Shown here: piece by piece, positions 1 to 9,227 of the stretch
Numbering within the stretch: the first letter of the stretch is position 1
Layout of the letters: the number at the start of each line of letters is the position of its first letter
Assembly: GCF_014651015.1 (NCBI RefSeq)
Contig: NZ_BMWB01000019.1
Span: 105,644-169,643, forward strand
DNA: 64,000 nt
Source: Streptomyces xantholiticus
GTDB lineage: Bacteria; Actinomycetota; Actinomycetes; Streptomycetales; Streptomycetaceae
Reading direction: 5' to 3'
Program-made: the position numbers and the translations under genes
The notes under the pieces: generated by a model
Database searches by the model: none
What the model was told of the DNA's origin: nothing
The model's input: only the letters and a program-made list of their open reading frames with translations

Positions 1-1
1 G

Positions 2-952
2 CAGGTGGTGGGCGCGGCCGTCCCGCCGTGGGCGCCCACGGTCACGGTCCAGGCGGCGGGCGGCGAGGCGCGGACCCGCGTCTACTGGGCGCCGATCCGG
101 GTGGATCTCAAGTCGCTGGTGTGGAGCCGTACGGACGTGGCGGAGTCGGACCCCGTGTGGTGCGTGGGCCTCGGCTCGGGCGCCACGTCCGGCTGGCCGG
201 GCACCGATTGGCTGGAGGACCTGATGCTGCAGCGCCGGGGCTCGGCCGCGTACGAGGACTGGGCGACGGGCCGGACGCCGTGGCAGCGGACGCGTCCGCT
301 GTGGCAGGAGTGGGGCCGGATGCTCACCGCCGGGGGGCGTACCCCCGGCGCGCAGGAGCTGGCGGACTTCGAGCTGCTCGACGACGGCCGGTACGGGCTG
401 CTGAACCGCGGCGACTGCACCCATGAGCACCAGGGTTCCTTCATCCGCCGGCACTACGGCGGCGGCGTACGGCCGACGCCGACGGCCCGCTATCTGGACG
501 GGGTGCCGACGGCGGCGCAGGGCGGCGAGAACGCCTTCGAGGTGTCGGGCGACATGGCCGCGGTGTTCCGGGCGAGCGCCACTGCGTGGGACCTGCTCGG
601 CCGGCTCACGTCCAAGGAGGCGCGCAGGAGCTGGGCGAACGAGGCGCTGCCGGATGAGCGGCCGTTCTTCCCCGGCGGCGCCACGGCGGCCTCCGTCCCT
701 GCGTCGAGGGCCACGGCAGAGGTGCAGCGGCTGTTCGACGCGGCGGGCCGGATCTGTTTCGACGCCTCCGACGCGATGCCGCCCACGCTGCGCGACGCGT
801 TCCACCGGGCGGTGCTGGAGTTCGTGGGCGACCCGCGCGACGAGGCGCTGCTGGACCGGCTGCTCGGGCAGTTGGAGGCGGAGCGTCTGCTGCAGCGCCA
901 GGAGAAGACGTTCGTGCTGGACGACCTGTGCGACAACCCGCTCGCCGAGTAA
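2..952 (+). CDS. C-terminal part of an ABC-type sugar-binding protein (cut by window start)
   Basis: The open frame runs in from the left edge, so the first in-frame GTG at position 5 is not taken as the true start. The text resembles the ligand-binding core of family-1 extracellular solute-binding proteins of the alpha-glucoside type: a WCVGLGSGATSGWPGTDW block near visible residues 52-69, followed by GLLNRGDCTHEHQGSFI near 133-149. Such proteins are lipoproteins that capture sugars outside the cell and deliver them to an ABC importer. The export signal and N-terminal lobe would lie outside the window. It converges on purU with only 16 bp between stop codons. The sugar specificity cannot be read from this fragment. 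Confidence 0.7.
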   Translation, partial: QVVGAAVPPWAPTVTVQAAGGEARTRVYWAPIRVDLKSLVWSRTDVAESDPVWCVGLGSGATSGWPGTDWLEDLMLQRRGSAAYEDWATGRTPWQRTRPLWQEWGRMLTAGGRTPGAQELADFELLDDGRYGLLNRGDCTHEHQGSFIRRHYGGGVRPTPTARYLDGVPTAAQGGENAFEVSGDMAAVFRASATAWDLLGRLTSKEARRSWANEALPDERPFFPGGATAASVPASRATAEVQRLFDAAGRICFDASDAMPPTLRDAFHRAVLEFVGDPRDEALLDRLLGQLEAERLLQRQEKTFVLDDLCDNPLAE

Positions 953-968
953 CCGGGCCGGGCTCGCG

Positions 969-1820
969 TCAGGCGAAGACGACCGTGCGGCGGCCGTTGA
1001 GCAGGATGCGGTGCTCGGCGTGCCACTTCACCGCGCGGGCCAGCGCCTGGCACTCCACGTCGCGGCCGATCGCCACCAGTTGTTCGGGGGTCACCTCGTG
1101 GCCGACCCGTTCGACCTCCTGCTCGATGATCGGTCCCTCGTCGAGGTCGGCAGTCACATAGTGCGCGGTCGCACCGATCAGTTTCACACCGCGGGCGTGC
1201 GCCTGGTGGTACGGCTTGGCGCCCTTGAAGCTCGGCAGGAAGGAGTGGTGGATGTTGATGATCCGGCCGCTGAGCTGCTTGCAGAGGTCGTCGGAGAGCA
1301 CCTGCATGTAGCGGGCGAGGACGACCAGCTCCACGTTCTCCTCGTGCACCAGGTCCAGCAGCCGGGCCTCGGCGGCGCCCTTGGTGTCCTTGGTGACCGG
1401 AATGTGGTGGAACGGGATGCCGTACGAGGAGACGAGCTCCGCGAAGTCCGTGTGGTTGGAGACGACGCCCGCGATCTCGACGGGCAGGGCACCGGTGCGC
1501 GAGCGGAACAGCAGGTCGTTCAGGCAGTGCCCGAACTTGCTGACCATCAGGACGATCCGCATCCGCTCGTCGGCGAGATGGATCTGCCAGTCCATCTGGA
1601 AGGAGTCGCCGACGGCGGCGAAGCTCGCCCGCAGCTTGTCCACCGTGACCGGGGAGTCCGCGGAGAAGTGGACCCGCATGAAGAACAGACCAGTGTCCCT
1701 GTCACCGAACTGCTGGCTGTCCTCGATGTTGCAGCCGGTGATGAAGAGGTAGCTCGAGACTGCGTGCACAATGCCCTGTTTGTCCGGGCAGGAGAGCGTC
1801 AGGACGTACTGGTCGGTCAT
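969..1820 (-). CDS. purU: Formyltetrahydrofolate deformylase
   Basis: PurU hydrolyses 10-formyl-tetrahydrofolate to tetrahydrofolate and formate and balances one-carbon pools for purine and glycine metabolism. The 283-residue product has an N-terminal ACT domain (about residues 1-85, beginning QYVLTLSCPDKQGIVHAV) and a C-terminal formyltransferase fold. The fold carries the catalytic set: Asn in VVSNHTDF, His in NIHHSFLPSFKG and Asp in TADLDEGPII. The length is normal for the family. I chose the ATG at 1820 because homologues start just before QYVL, with AGG 8 nt upstream; a longer reading from 1838 would add six residues. Confidence 0.95.
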   Translation of the reverse strand: MTDQYVLTLSCPDKQGIVHAVSSYLFITGCNIEDSQQFGDRDTGLFFMRVHFSADSPVTVDKLRASFAAVGDSFQMDWQIHLADERMRIVLMVSKFGHCLNDLLFRSRTGALPVEIAGVVSNHTDFAELVSSYGIPFHHIPVTKDTKGAAEARLLDLVHEENVELVVLARYMQVLSDDLCKQLSGRIINIHHSFLPSFKGAKPYHQAHARGVKLIGATAHYVTADLDEGPIIEQEVERVGHEVTPEQLVAIGRDVECQALARAVKWHAEHRILLNGRRTVVFA

Positions 1821-1865
1821 CCTCTCAGCCTGCCACATCCGCCAGGCGGGCCCGGCACGCGTCCG

Positions 1866-2312
1866 TCAGGCGGACCGCGTCATGATCCGCAGCACCTCGA
1901 GGGAGCGCGGCGGGGTGTCCGGGTCCTCGCCGTCGCTCGTCGCCAGCCGGACGTGCGCGTCGCGCGCCGCCCGTACGGCCTCCGGCCAGCCGTGGTGCTC
2001 CATGTACGCGGAGACCGGTGCGTCGGCACCGACCTGGTGCATGATCCGCAGCACTCGCAGCACGGCGACGTCCACGAGTGCGGCCTCACCGGAATCACGG
2101 AAGATCGTCCCGACGTACTTCTCCGCGGACCAGTTGTCCAGCCAGGTGTCCTCGACCAGGCGGTACACGGCATCGGTGACGTCGCCGTATCCCTCGCGTC
2201 CCGCCAGCCAGCACTCCTGATGGAAGACGGGGTCGGAAAGCATGTGCAGCGCCGAGCGCACGTTGCTGCGCCAGCGCCACCAGGGCATGTCATTGAGCGG
2301 CATGCCGCCCAT
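1866..2312 (-). CDS. SCO4402-family conserved protein
   Basis: This conserved actinomycete protein has no known function. It is about 148 residues long from the chosen ATG and starts with the recognisable block NDMPWWRWRSNVRSALHMLSD. It is mostly helical, soluble, without signal peptide or membrane segment. The frame is open up to 2417, but residues upstream of MGGMPLND are basic and low in complexity and look non-coding. The ATG at 2303 is an alternative start. It lies 45 bp upstream of purU on the same strand and may be co-transcribed with it. The family name is from memory of annotated Streptomyces genomes. Confidence 0.8.
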   Translation of the reverse strand: MGGMPLNDMPWWRWRSNVRSALHMLSDPVFHQECWLAGREGYGDVTDAVYRLVEDTWLDNWSAEKYVGTIFRDSGEAALVDVAVLRVLRIMHQVGADAPVSAYMEHHGWPEAVRAARDAHVRLATSDGEDPDTPPRSLEVLRIMTRSA

Positions 2313-2484
2313 GGTGGAGGAGCGACGGCCGCGACGGGAAGGGTTGACCGAACCTTGCTGCACGTCTTCGATCGTACGTTCCCTTTCCGCACACCTGGAC
2401 CCACCCCTGCAATTCACCTCGACGTCACTTGGCGTTGATCCATGCTCACTGTGTCGTTACCTGGAACCGGAAACGTGCACAGTC

Positions 2485-3798
2485 ATGACCGGTAGGCGTC
2501 GTACCTCCTTCCCTCGCCCCTCCAAGACCTTCTCAGTCCGTACCGCGTGTACGGCGGTGGTGGCGACCGGGGCGTCGCTGATCGCCGGATGTGGCGTACT
2601 CCCCGGAGATGCGGGGGGCTCCAAGGAGCCCGTCACCGTCATGACCTTCGCCCCTGAGGAGACCAAGGCCACCAACATGCCCGGTATGCCGGCGATGGCC
2701 GAGGCCTACGCCCGCTGGGCCGAGGCCAGGGGCGGCATCGACGGCCACGAGCTGCGCGTCATCACCTGCAACGAGCAGAACACCCCCAGGGGCGCGGCCA
2801 CCTGCGCCCGGCAGGCCGTCGACAAGGGTGCCGACGCGGTGGTCGGCTCCTACAGCCAGTACGGCGACGCGTTCATGGCGCCGCTGGAGGCCGCCGGCAT
2901 CCCCTTCATCGGCGGATTCGGGGTCTCCGACGAGGAGTTCACCAGCTATCTCTCCTACCCGGTCAACGGCGGCCAGGCCGCGCTGCTCGCCGGGAACGGC
3001 GAACAGCTGGCCGACGTCTGCGACAAGGTCGCACTCGTACGCCCGGACAGCCTCGCCGGCGACGACCTGCCCGACCTCCTCAACGCCGGCCTGGCCCGCG
3101 GCAAGGCGGGCGAATCGGCGGACATCCTCGCCGCCGACGACGCCACCGGCTACTCCGACGAGGCGCTGCGGGCGCGGGAGCGGGCGGCGGAGCCGACCTG
3201 GACGAAGACCGTGGCCGACGGCGAACTGCCGGGCTGCGTGACGGCCGCCCTCGGTGATCGCACGGAGACGTTCTTCGACTCGTACCGCCGGCTGCCCGAG
3301 GACGGCCGGCAGTTGCGGATCTCGTCGGTCATGGGCAGTGTCGGCCAGCCCCTCATCGACCGCACCGGCGGCCGCAACGGCCTCTACGAGGGCGCCTACA
3401 TCACCGGCTGGTACCCGGACGCGGACGACGCCCGCTGGGACCGGATGCGCGACGTCATCCGCACCCACGCCTTCGGCGACGACAGCCTGGATCCGGCCGA
3501 CGCCGGTGTGCAGACGACATGGATCGCGTACACCGTCCTCGACAAGATCATCCATGCGATCGGCACCGACGCCATCACCCCCGGCAAGATCTCGCACATC
3601 CTGGACCAGGGGCTGAAGGTGTCGACCGACGGTCTGACCCCGGACCTGCGGTGGGGTTACGAGGACATGCTCGGCGCCGCCCGCTATCCGCGGATCGTCA
3701 ACAGCAGCGTCACCTTCCAAGTGGTGCGTGACGGACGGCTGGTGACGCAGCGCCAGGGATCCGTGGACGTCGGCCGCACCCTGGTGGACGCGTCGTAG
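2485..3798 (+). CDS. Substrate-binding lipoprotein, branched-chain amino acid type (Peripla_BP_6)
   Basis: The product is a 437-residue exported lipoprotein. It has an RRR-type basic start, a hydrophobic stretch and a lipobox ending in LIAGC with the lipidated Cys at residue 36. The mature part resembles type-1 periplasmic binding proteins of the LivJ class: NMPGMPAMAEAYARWAEARGGIDG, then a GADAVVGSYSQYG ligand-cleft segment, and later GLYEGAYITGWYPD. These proteins bind small ligands, often amino acids, outside the membrane. No permease or ATPase lies next to it, so it is an orphan binding protein or a sensor lipoprotein. The ATG at 2485 is chosen because it gives a standard lipoprotein signal; the frame is open further upstream. 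Confidence 0.85.
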   Translation: MTGRRRTSFPRPSKTFSVRTACTAVVATGASLIAGCGVLPGDAGGSKEPVTVMTFAPEETKATNMPGMPAMAEAYARWAEARGGIDGHELRVITCNEQNTPRGAATCARQAVDKGADAVVGSYSQYGDAFMAPLEAAGIPFIGGFGVSDEEFTSYLSYPVNGGQAALLAGNGEQLADVCDKVALVRPDSLAGDDLPDLLNAGLARGKAGESADILAADDATGYSDEALRARERAAEPTWTKTVADGELPGCVTAALGDRTETFFDSYRRLPEDGRQLRISSVMGSVGQPLIDRTGGRNGLYEGAYITGWYPDADDARWDRMRDVIRTHAFGDDSLDPADAGVQTTWIAYTVLDKIIHAIGTDAITPGKISHILDQGLKVSTDGLTPDLRWGYEDMLGAARYPRIVNSSVTFQVVRDGRLVTQRQGSVDVGRTLVDAS

Positions 3799-3833
3799 AC
3801 CCGGCGGGGCCGATCGGCCGCCGCCAGGACCTG

Positions 3834-3868
3834 CCGCCCCGGCTCCGGATCGATCCCGGCCGGGGCGG
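3834..3868. terminator. Bidirectional terminator hairpin
   Basis: A perfect 10-bp GC stem (3834-3843 with 3859-3868, CCGCCCCGGC/GCCGGGGCGG) lies between two convergent genes, just after the binding-protein stop and just before the stop of the leftward membrane protein. Confidence 0.65.
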
Positions 3869-3878
3869 TCCGCCGCTC

Positions 3879-5711
3879 TCAGAGCTGACTGCTGCTGCGT
3901 TCCGTCAGACCGTACTTGCGGGCGATCACGTTCCACAGCTTCGACGCCTCGTTCTTGGCCGTGGTCGCCTCGCCGCTCGCCTGGTTGCCCTGGGCGGTCT
4001 GCTTGGTGACGCGTGCCTTGCCGTCCTTGCAGCCCTTCTTGCCCTTGGTCTGCAGCGCCCAGGCCGCGTAGTGGTCGTCGGCCGACGCCGACGCCTGCCA
4101 CGCCTTGTTCAGCGACGCGGTCAGCGCGGCGTTGTCCGGCAACTTGTCCACGGACAGCGTGCCCAGCCGGGTCACCAGGTCGCGGCGCTGCTGGGCGGCG
4201 CCCTTCAGGTCGGTGGCAGCCTGGTCCAGGTTCTTGCACACCCTGATGTTCTCGACCGAACGGATCACCGCGGCACGGCTGTTGTTGCTGTCCGCGAGGA
4301 GCTTGTCGAGCTCCTGGGCCTGGGGCTCCGCCGGGTCGGCGGCCTTCGCGCTGGGACTCGCCTCGCCGGGCGCCGGGGAGTCGGCCGCAACGTTCCTGTC
4401 CGGGACCGGGTCCTTGTCGTCGTCACCTCCGCCGAACATCACGGCACCCAGGCCCAGGCCCAGTACGGCGCACCCGACGACCAGCGCGGCGATAACCGGC
4501 GCGGTGGAACGGCGGCCCGGCTCGGGCTCGGGGTCGTACCGCGGCTCCTGACGGCCCGGCTGCTGGTAGGACGACCGGGCCGCCTGCTGATGCGCGGGCG
4601 GCGACCCTTCGAAGCGGGGCATCTGCTGGGTGGCGTCGGCCGGTTCGGCCCCGCCGTGGCCCTCCGAACGGAAGAGGCTGTCGAACTCCGCGGGCGGCTG
4701 CCGGTCCCCGGGAGCGCCGGGCCTGATGCCGAACGGCGCCCCGTTGGGAGCGGGCGGCACGGGAGCGATGTACTGGGTGGCATCCGCGTCGGCTCCCTGC
4801 GGGCCGCCGGCGGCCAGGCGCCCCGTCCCGAGGAACGTCGTCGACTCCGCGGGCATCTCCGGCGGCAACGCGCCGGGCCCGACGGGCGCGATGTACTGCG
4901 TGGCATCGGAGTCGGCCCCTGGCGCGGGGGCGCCGCCTCGGGCGTCCGCCGCGTGCCGGCCCGGCGCCTGGCCGTGGTCGGCCTGCGGATACCGGCTTTG
5001 CGGGCCGGCGCCTTGCGCCGACTGCGGCGGCAGCGTGCCCGGCGCATCGAACTGCCCTTGCGAGGCAGCTTGCGCGTATCCGCCCTGCGCCGCCTGCGGG
5101 GGCAGCGCGCTTCCGGGGGCGCCCGGTGCCGCGAAGTCGCCATGGGGGCCTGCCCCCTGGGCCGTCTGCGGCGGCAGCGCACCTGCAGACGCGCCCGGCG
5201 AAGTGAACTGCCCCTGCGCAGCGCCGCCTTGGGGCGCCGCCTGCGCATATCCGCCCTGCGGGCCGGCACCTGCGGGTGCGCCCGGTGCGTCGAACTGCTG
5301 GGAGCCGCCCTGCGGCGCAGGCGCGTAACCGCCCTGTGGGCCCGCGGGCGTACCCGGAACGGGGAACTGGGCCGGCGCCCCCGGCTGCGGGGGTGACGAC
5401 GTCGCGACCTGGCCGGCGTGCGCAGCCGGCTGCGCGGGGTAGCCGTAGCCACCGGCCTGGGCCGGGGCCGCGGCCGGGTAGCCGTAACCACCGACGGGCG
5501 CCGGGTAGCCGTACCCGGGCGGCGCCGCCTCCGGCGACTGCGGCGGTGGCTGCTGGGGACCCCACGGCTCACCCCAGGGCTGGCCACCCGCGGGAGCCGC
5601 CTGCGCGCCGGGTATGAGGGGCTCGCTTCCGTCGGCGGGCAGCACGACGCCTTCGTGCGCGGGCCGCGCGGCCGGCAGCCGCTGCTCGTCACCCTGTCCG
5701 CTGTGCGTCAC
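3879..5711 (-). CDS. Proline/glutamine/glycine-rich single-pass membrane protein, unknown function
   Basis: I do not recognise a named family. The first about 400 of 610 residues are low-complexity (Pro, Gly, Gln, Ala, with GYGYP and AQGAGPQ-like repeats). Three DATQ motifs (two DATQYIAPV and one DATQQMP) lie in its second half; such DATQ motifs are common in Streptomyces membrane proteins with disordered cytoplasmic tails. One hydrophobic segment follows (VIAALVVGCAVLGLGLGAVMF, about residues 415-435). The last about 165 residues are helical and Lys/Ala-rich and would lie outside the cell. This gives a cytoplasmic disordered tail, one membrane pass and an extracellular helical domain. A role in cell-envelope signalling is only a guess. 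Confidence 0.75.
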   Translation of the reverse strand: MTHSGQGDEQRLPAARPAHEGVVLPADGSEPLIPGAQAAPAGGQPWGEPWGPQQPPPQSPEAAPPGYGYPAPVGGYGYPAAAPAQAGGYGYPAQPAAHAGQVATSSPPQPGAPAQFPVPGTPAGPQGGYAPAPQGGSQQFDAPGAPAGAGPQGGYAQAAPQGGAAQGQFTSPGASAGALPPQTAQGAGPHGDFAAPGAPGSALPPQAAQGGYAQAASQGQFDAPGTLPPQSAQGAGPQSRYPQADHGQAPGRHAADARGGAPAPGADSDATQYIAPVGPGALPPEMPAESTTFLGTGRLAAGGPQGADADATQYIAPVPPAPNGAPFGIRPGAPGDRQPPAEFDSLFRSEGHGGAEPADATQQMPRFEGSPPAHQQAARSSYQQPGRQEPRYDPEPEPGRRSTAPVIAALVVGCAVLGLGLGAVMFGGGDDDKDPVPDRNVAADSPAPGEASPSAKAADPAEPQAQELDKLLADSNNSRAAVIRSVENIRVCKNLDQAATDLKGAAQQRRDLVTRLGTLSVDKLPDNAALTASLNKAWQASASADDHYAAWALQTKGKKGCKDGKARVTKQTAQGNQASGEATTAKNEASKLWNVIARKYGLTERSSSQL

Positions 5712-5975
5712 CGGGACTCCTACGTGTGGACCTACGGAATCGTCGGTTCACGCTACCGGGTGCCCCCAGCGGTCCGCACACACGTGCCGAAGCGGTAACA
5801 AGATGCGGACACAACTCGCTGTTGAAGCCCGCCGGAAAGCCCTTGCCCCCGCGCCCCCTTGCCCCGCTCTGTGCCCTTCACCACAGGGCGGGTCCACGAA
5901 ATGGTCACCGTCCGCGCGGAGGACGGGCCCGCTGCGGCCTGTGCCGGAGCGGGCCGGGCCGGACTTTACGGGGAT

Positions 5976-7361
5976 CTACGCCGCCGTCCGCTGCTCCAGC
6001 CGCGTCGCGAACTCCCGCACCGGTGGCTCCTGCGCGTACGGCTCGAGCCGCAGCTGGAGATCGTCCAGATACTCCGCGCCCCTGCTCGAGCGCAGCGTAT
6101 CCAGCAGCTCCACCGCCCGCGTGCCGGTGCAGCAGGCCTGTTCCACCTCGCGCTGCTGGACCTGCGCGGATGCCAGCAGGACCAGGCCGATCGCCCGGCG
6201 GCGGGCCCGCGACTCGGGCAGGCCCTCCAGCGCGTCGCTCGCGTACCGCGCCGCGGTTTCGGCCCGGCCGAGGTCTCGGTAGCAGTGCGCCAGCTCGTCG
6301 GCGAGATACGCGTGATCGAAGTGGGCGATCCAGTCAGGATCATCCCCTTTCTCCGGATCTGTCCGTTCCAGCGCGGCGACCGCCTCGGCCGCCACCTCGT
6401 CACAGGTGCGGCCGTCCCCCAGCAGGGCGTGCCCGCGGGCCTCCGCCGCGAGGAACATGGCCTGCACGCGGGGCGTGACCCGCCCCCGCGCGCCTTCCTG
6501 TGCGGCCCGGGCGAGCTGAGCGATCTCGCGAGGGGTGCCCAGTTCGGCGGCCAGGTGGCTCATGGAGGCGGCCAGCACATAGCCGCCGTAGGCGCGGTCG
6601 CCCGCGGCCTGCGCGAGGCGCAGGGCCTGGATGTAGTACCGCTGGGCGAGCCCGGGCTGGCCGGTGTCCACGGCCATGTAGCCGGCGAGCTCCGTCAGCC
6701 GCGCGACGGCCGCGAACAGCTCCCGGCCGACGGCCTCCCGGTACGAGCCGGACAGCAGCCCGGAGACCACACTGTTCAGGTAGTGCGCGACGACCGGCCG
6801 CACATGGCCGCTGCCGAAGCGGTGGTCCATCTCCGTCAGCGCCGCGGTCATCGCACGGACCGCTTCGACGTCCGAGAGGCCGACCCGCGCCCCGGCGGTG
6901 CGCGCCACCTGCGCGTCCGCGCCGGTGATCAGCCAGTCCCTGCTCGGTTCGACGAGGGCGGAGGCGGCGACCGCCGAGCCGGAGAGGAAGTCGCGCCGGC
7001 CCACGTCGCTGCGCCACAGCTCACAGACCTGCTCGATCGCGCCGGGGACCGTCGGCGCGAACTGCAGGCCGACGCCGGTGGCGAGGTTCTTGCCGCCCGC
7101 CATGCCGATCTCGTCGATCGTGACCGTACGGCCGAGTTTGCGGCCCAGCGCCTCCGCGATGACTCCCGGGGCCCGGCCCCGCGGCTGCTGCCCGCGCAGC
7201 CAGCGGGCCACGGAGGTCTTGTCGTAGCGCAGGTCGAGGCCGCGCTCCACGCCGACCATGTTGACGCGCCGGGCCAGCCCGGCGTTCGAGCATCCGGCTT
7301 CCTGGATGAGTGCCTGAAGCCGTTCGTTAGGCCGGCGGACGACGAGAGGCCTGGCTGCCAT
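5976..7361 (-). CDS. NsdA-like transcriptional regulator with HTH and TPR-like repeats
   Basis: The 461-residue protein starts with a DNA-binding region (PNERLQALIQEAGCSNAGLARRVN, then YDKTSVARWLRGQQPRGRAPG) and continues with helical TPR-like repeats (for example GQPGLAQRYYIQALRLAQAAGDRAYGGYVL). This architecture matches the Streptomyces family that includes NsdA, a negative regulator of development and antibiotic production. The block WLRGQQPRGRAP is the family hallmark. It is a paralogue rather than NsdA itself as far as I can judge. It is divergent from the prim-pol gene, an arrangement often seen in the genus. Two TGATCAATG copies just upstream may be its own operator. Confidence 0.85.
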   Translation of the reverse strand: MAARPLVVRRPNERLQALIQEAGCSNAGLARRVNMVGVERGLDLRYDKTSVARWLRGQQPRGRAPGVIAEALGRKLGRTVTIDEIGMAGGKNLATGVGLQFAPTVPGAIEQVCELWRSDVGRRDFLSGSAVAASALVEPSRDWLITGADAQVARTAGARVGLSDVEAVRAMTAALTEMDHRFGSGHVRPVVAHYLNSVVSGLLSGSYREAVGRELFAAVARLTELAGYMAVDTGQPGLAQRYYIQALRLAQAAGDRAYGGYVLAASMSHLAAELGTPREIAQLARAAQEGARGRVTPRVQAMFLAAEARGHALLGDGRTCDEVAAEAVAALERTDPEKGDDPDWIAHFDHAYLADELAHCYRDLGRAETAARYASDALEGLPESRARRRAIGLVLLASAQVQQREVEQACCTGTRAVELLDTLRSSRGAEYLDDLQLRLEPYAQEPPVREFATRLEQRTAA

Positions 7362-7383
7362 GAACTACCCCCTGATGCCGCGT

Positions 7384-7404
7384 TGATCAATGAGCTGATC
7401 AATG
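7384..7404. promoter_or_regulatory. Direct repeat TGATCAATG, possible operator
   Basis: TGATCAATG occurs at 7384-7392 and again at 7396-7404, a 12-nt period. The first copy includes the palindrome TTGATCAA. The repeat begins 22 bp upstream of the TPR regulator start, where an autoregulatory site would be expected. No protein is known to me to bind it. Confidence 0.35.
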
Positions 7405-7646
7405 CCCGGCTGATATACGGAGAATGCAGAGTTGGTCTGGTTGGTTCCTTTTGCCGTCGCGCCCCGTTGTTTGCCTTTCCGTACGCGTCCCCGCACTGCC
7501 TACCCGCCCCAGCGGCCCGCGGCCCGTGCGCGCCCCCGGCCGTGCACCCGTGCGCCCCACATGCAGGATCGATGCTCCACCGCCCACCGCATCACGCCCC
7601 GTAACCCGGGGTTGCGGCGGCAGTTGAGTGTGTCGTGGAAGAGACC

Positions 7647-8324
7647 ATGGGAGTCACGGAAGCCGCACGGATCCCCCAGCAGCGAGGCGAGCAACTGCTG
7701 GACAGCGCCGTGCGGTACGCGGAAGAGCGGCACTGGGACGTGTTCCCCGGCACCTGGCTGGAGGCGGTCGAAGGCACGCAGCGCTGCTCGTGCGGCGATC
7801 TCCGCTGTTCTCTGCCGGGCGCCCACGCGGCGCGGCCGGACTGGGCGAACCAGGCGACCGGCAGCGCCACGGCCGCCCGCCGGCTGTGGTCGATGCAGCC
7901 GACGGCCTCGATCCTGCTGCCCACCGGCCGCACCTTCGACGCCATCGACGTCTCGGAATCCTCCGGGTTCCTTGCGCTCGCGCGCATGGAGCGGATGGGC
8001 CTCCCCCTCGGCCCGGTGACCTGCACCCCCGACCGCCGGATGCTGTTCTTCGTCCTGCCTGGCGCCGCCCTCAAGGTCCCCGACCTGATCAGCAAGCTGG
8101 GCTGGGCCCCGAGCTCCCTCGATCTCGTCGCCCGCGGCGAAGGCCATTACGTCGCCGCTCCACCGACGAGGGTCGGCGGCCACGGCGCCGTGCAGTGGGC
8201 CCGCCGCCCCACGCCCGCCAACCGCTGGCTACCGGACGCCGACGAGTTGATCAGCCCGCTCGCGTACGCGTGCGCCAGGGACCCGGCGGCGGCGCGGATG
8301 CGCCAGGGCCGGGGCGGGGGCTGA
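7647..8324 (+). CDS. Bifunctional DNA primase/polymerase-domain protein
   Basis: The 225-residue protein belongs to the Prim-Pol family (PF09250) found in many copies in Streptomyces. It carries the family blocks YAEERHWDVFPGTW, CSCGDLRCSLPGAHAARPDW (Cys-rich) and SILLPTGRTFDAIDV, where the IDV aspartate aligns with the metal-binding strand, followed by GEGHYVAAPPTR. No helicase domain is fused, so it is a stand-alone prim-pol fold whose activity is untested in most homologues. The ATG at 7647 has a good ribosome site (GGAAGAG); a GTG at 7635 would add four residues. It is divergent from the TPR regulator. Confidence 0.85.
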   Translation: MGVTEAARIPQQRGEQLLDSAVRYAEERHWDVFPGTWLEAVEGTQRCSCGDLRCSLPGAHAARPDWANQATGSATAARRLWSMQPTASILLPTGRTFDAIDVSESSGFLALARMERMGLPLGPVTCTPDRRMLFFVLPGAALKVPDLISKLGWAPSSLDLVARGEGHYVAAPPTRVGGHGAVQWARRPTPANRWLPDADELISPLAYACARDPAAARMRQGRGGG

Positions 8325-8414
8325 GACTGCACACCCTTCACCCGCGTCCGTAGGCTGGACCCGGACATCGGTGCCTTCGGCACTCACGGGGACGGGTGAA
8401 GGGCGTACAAGCAG

Positions 8415-9227
8415 ATGCCGGACCAGACGGTTGACCGGGCGGGCGGGGCGCGTACGGCCCCGCCCGCCGTACATGTCGAGGGCCTGTGGAAGCGGTTCGG
8501 CGAGCAGATCGCCGTCGCCGGCATCGACCTGACACTGCCGGCCGGCAGCTTCATCGGGCTGGTCGGGCCGAACGGCGCGGGCAAGACCACGACCCTGTCG
8601 ATGGTCACGGGCCTGCTCCGCCCCGATCAGGGCCGGGTGCAGGTCGCCGGCCACGACGTGTGGCTCGACCCGGTCGAGGTCAAGTCGCGGATCGGCGTGC
8701 TGCCGGAAGGGCTGCGGCTCTTCGAACGCCTGTCGGGACGTGAACTGCTCGCCTACAACGGTCGGTTGCGCGGCCTGCCGGGCGACGAGGTCGACAAGCG
8801 GGCCGGGCAGCTGCTGGACGTACTCGATCTCGCGGGGGCGCAGCACAAGCTGGTCGTCGACTACTCGACCGGGATGCGCAAGAAGATCGGCCTCGCGGCG
8901 GCGCTGCTGCACAACCCTGAAGTGCTGTTCCTCGACGAACCGTTCGAAGGCGTCGACCCGGTGTCCGCGCAGACGATCCGCGGGGTGCTCGAGCGGTACA
9001 CCGCCTCCGGGGCGACCGTCGTCTTCTCCAGCCATGTGATGGAGCTGGTCGAGTCGCTGTGCGACTGGGTCGCGGTGATGGCGGCGGGCACGATCCGGGC
9101 ACAAGGCCCGCTGGCAGAGGTCCTCGGCGATGCGCCGTCGCTGCAGGCCGCGTTCCTGGAACTGGTCGGAGCGCAGGGCCGGGACAACGGGAAGTCGCTG
9201 GACTGGCTCGGCGGCGGTGCCCGTTGA
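8415..9227 (+). CDS. ABC transporter ATP-binding protein
   Basis: This is a 270-residue ATPase that powers the membrane protein encoded immediately downstream. Walker A is GPNGAGKTT (residues 51-59), the signature loop is STGMRKKIG (151-159) and Walker B is VLFLDEP (170-176). The STGMR form in place of SGGQ is common in ABC-2 type export ATPases. The stop codon overlaps the TTG start of the permease gene, implying translational coupling. The substrate is not evident. Confidence 0.92.
   Translation: MPDQTVDRAGGARTAPPAVHVEGLWKRFGEQIAVAGIDLTLPAGSFIGLVGPNGAGKTTTLSMVTGLLRPDQGRVQVAGHDVWLDPVEVKSRIGVLPEGLRLFERLSGRELLAYNGRLRGLPGDEVDKRAGQLLDVLDLAGAQHKLVVDYSTGMRKKIGLAAALLHNPEVLFLDEPFEGVDPVSAQTIRGVLERYTASGATVVFSSHVMELVESLCDWVAVMAAGTIRAQGPLAEVLGDAPSLQAAFLELVGAQGRDNGKSLDWLGGGAR

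Noticed and set aside
4071..5396. 441-codon plus-strand frame opposite the Pro-rich protein
   Set aside because: It is Arg-rich and repetitive because it complements a Pro/Gly/Gln-rich repeat region; it has no start signal.
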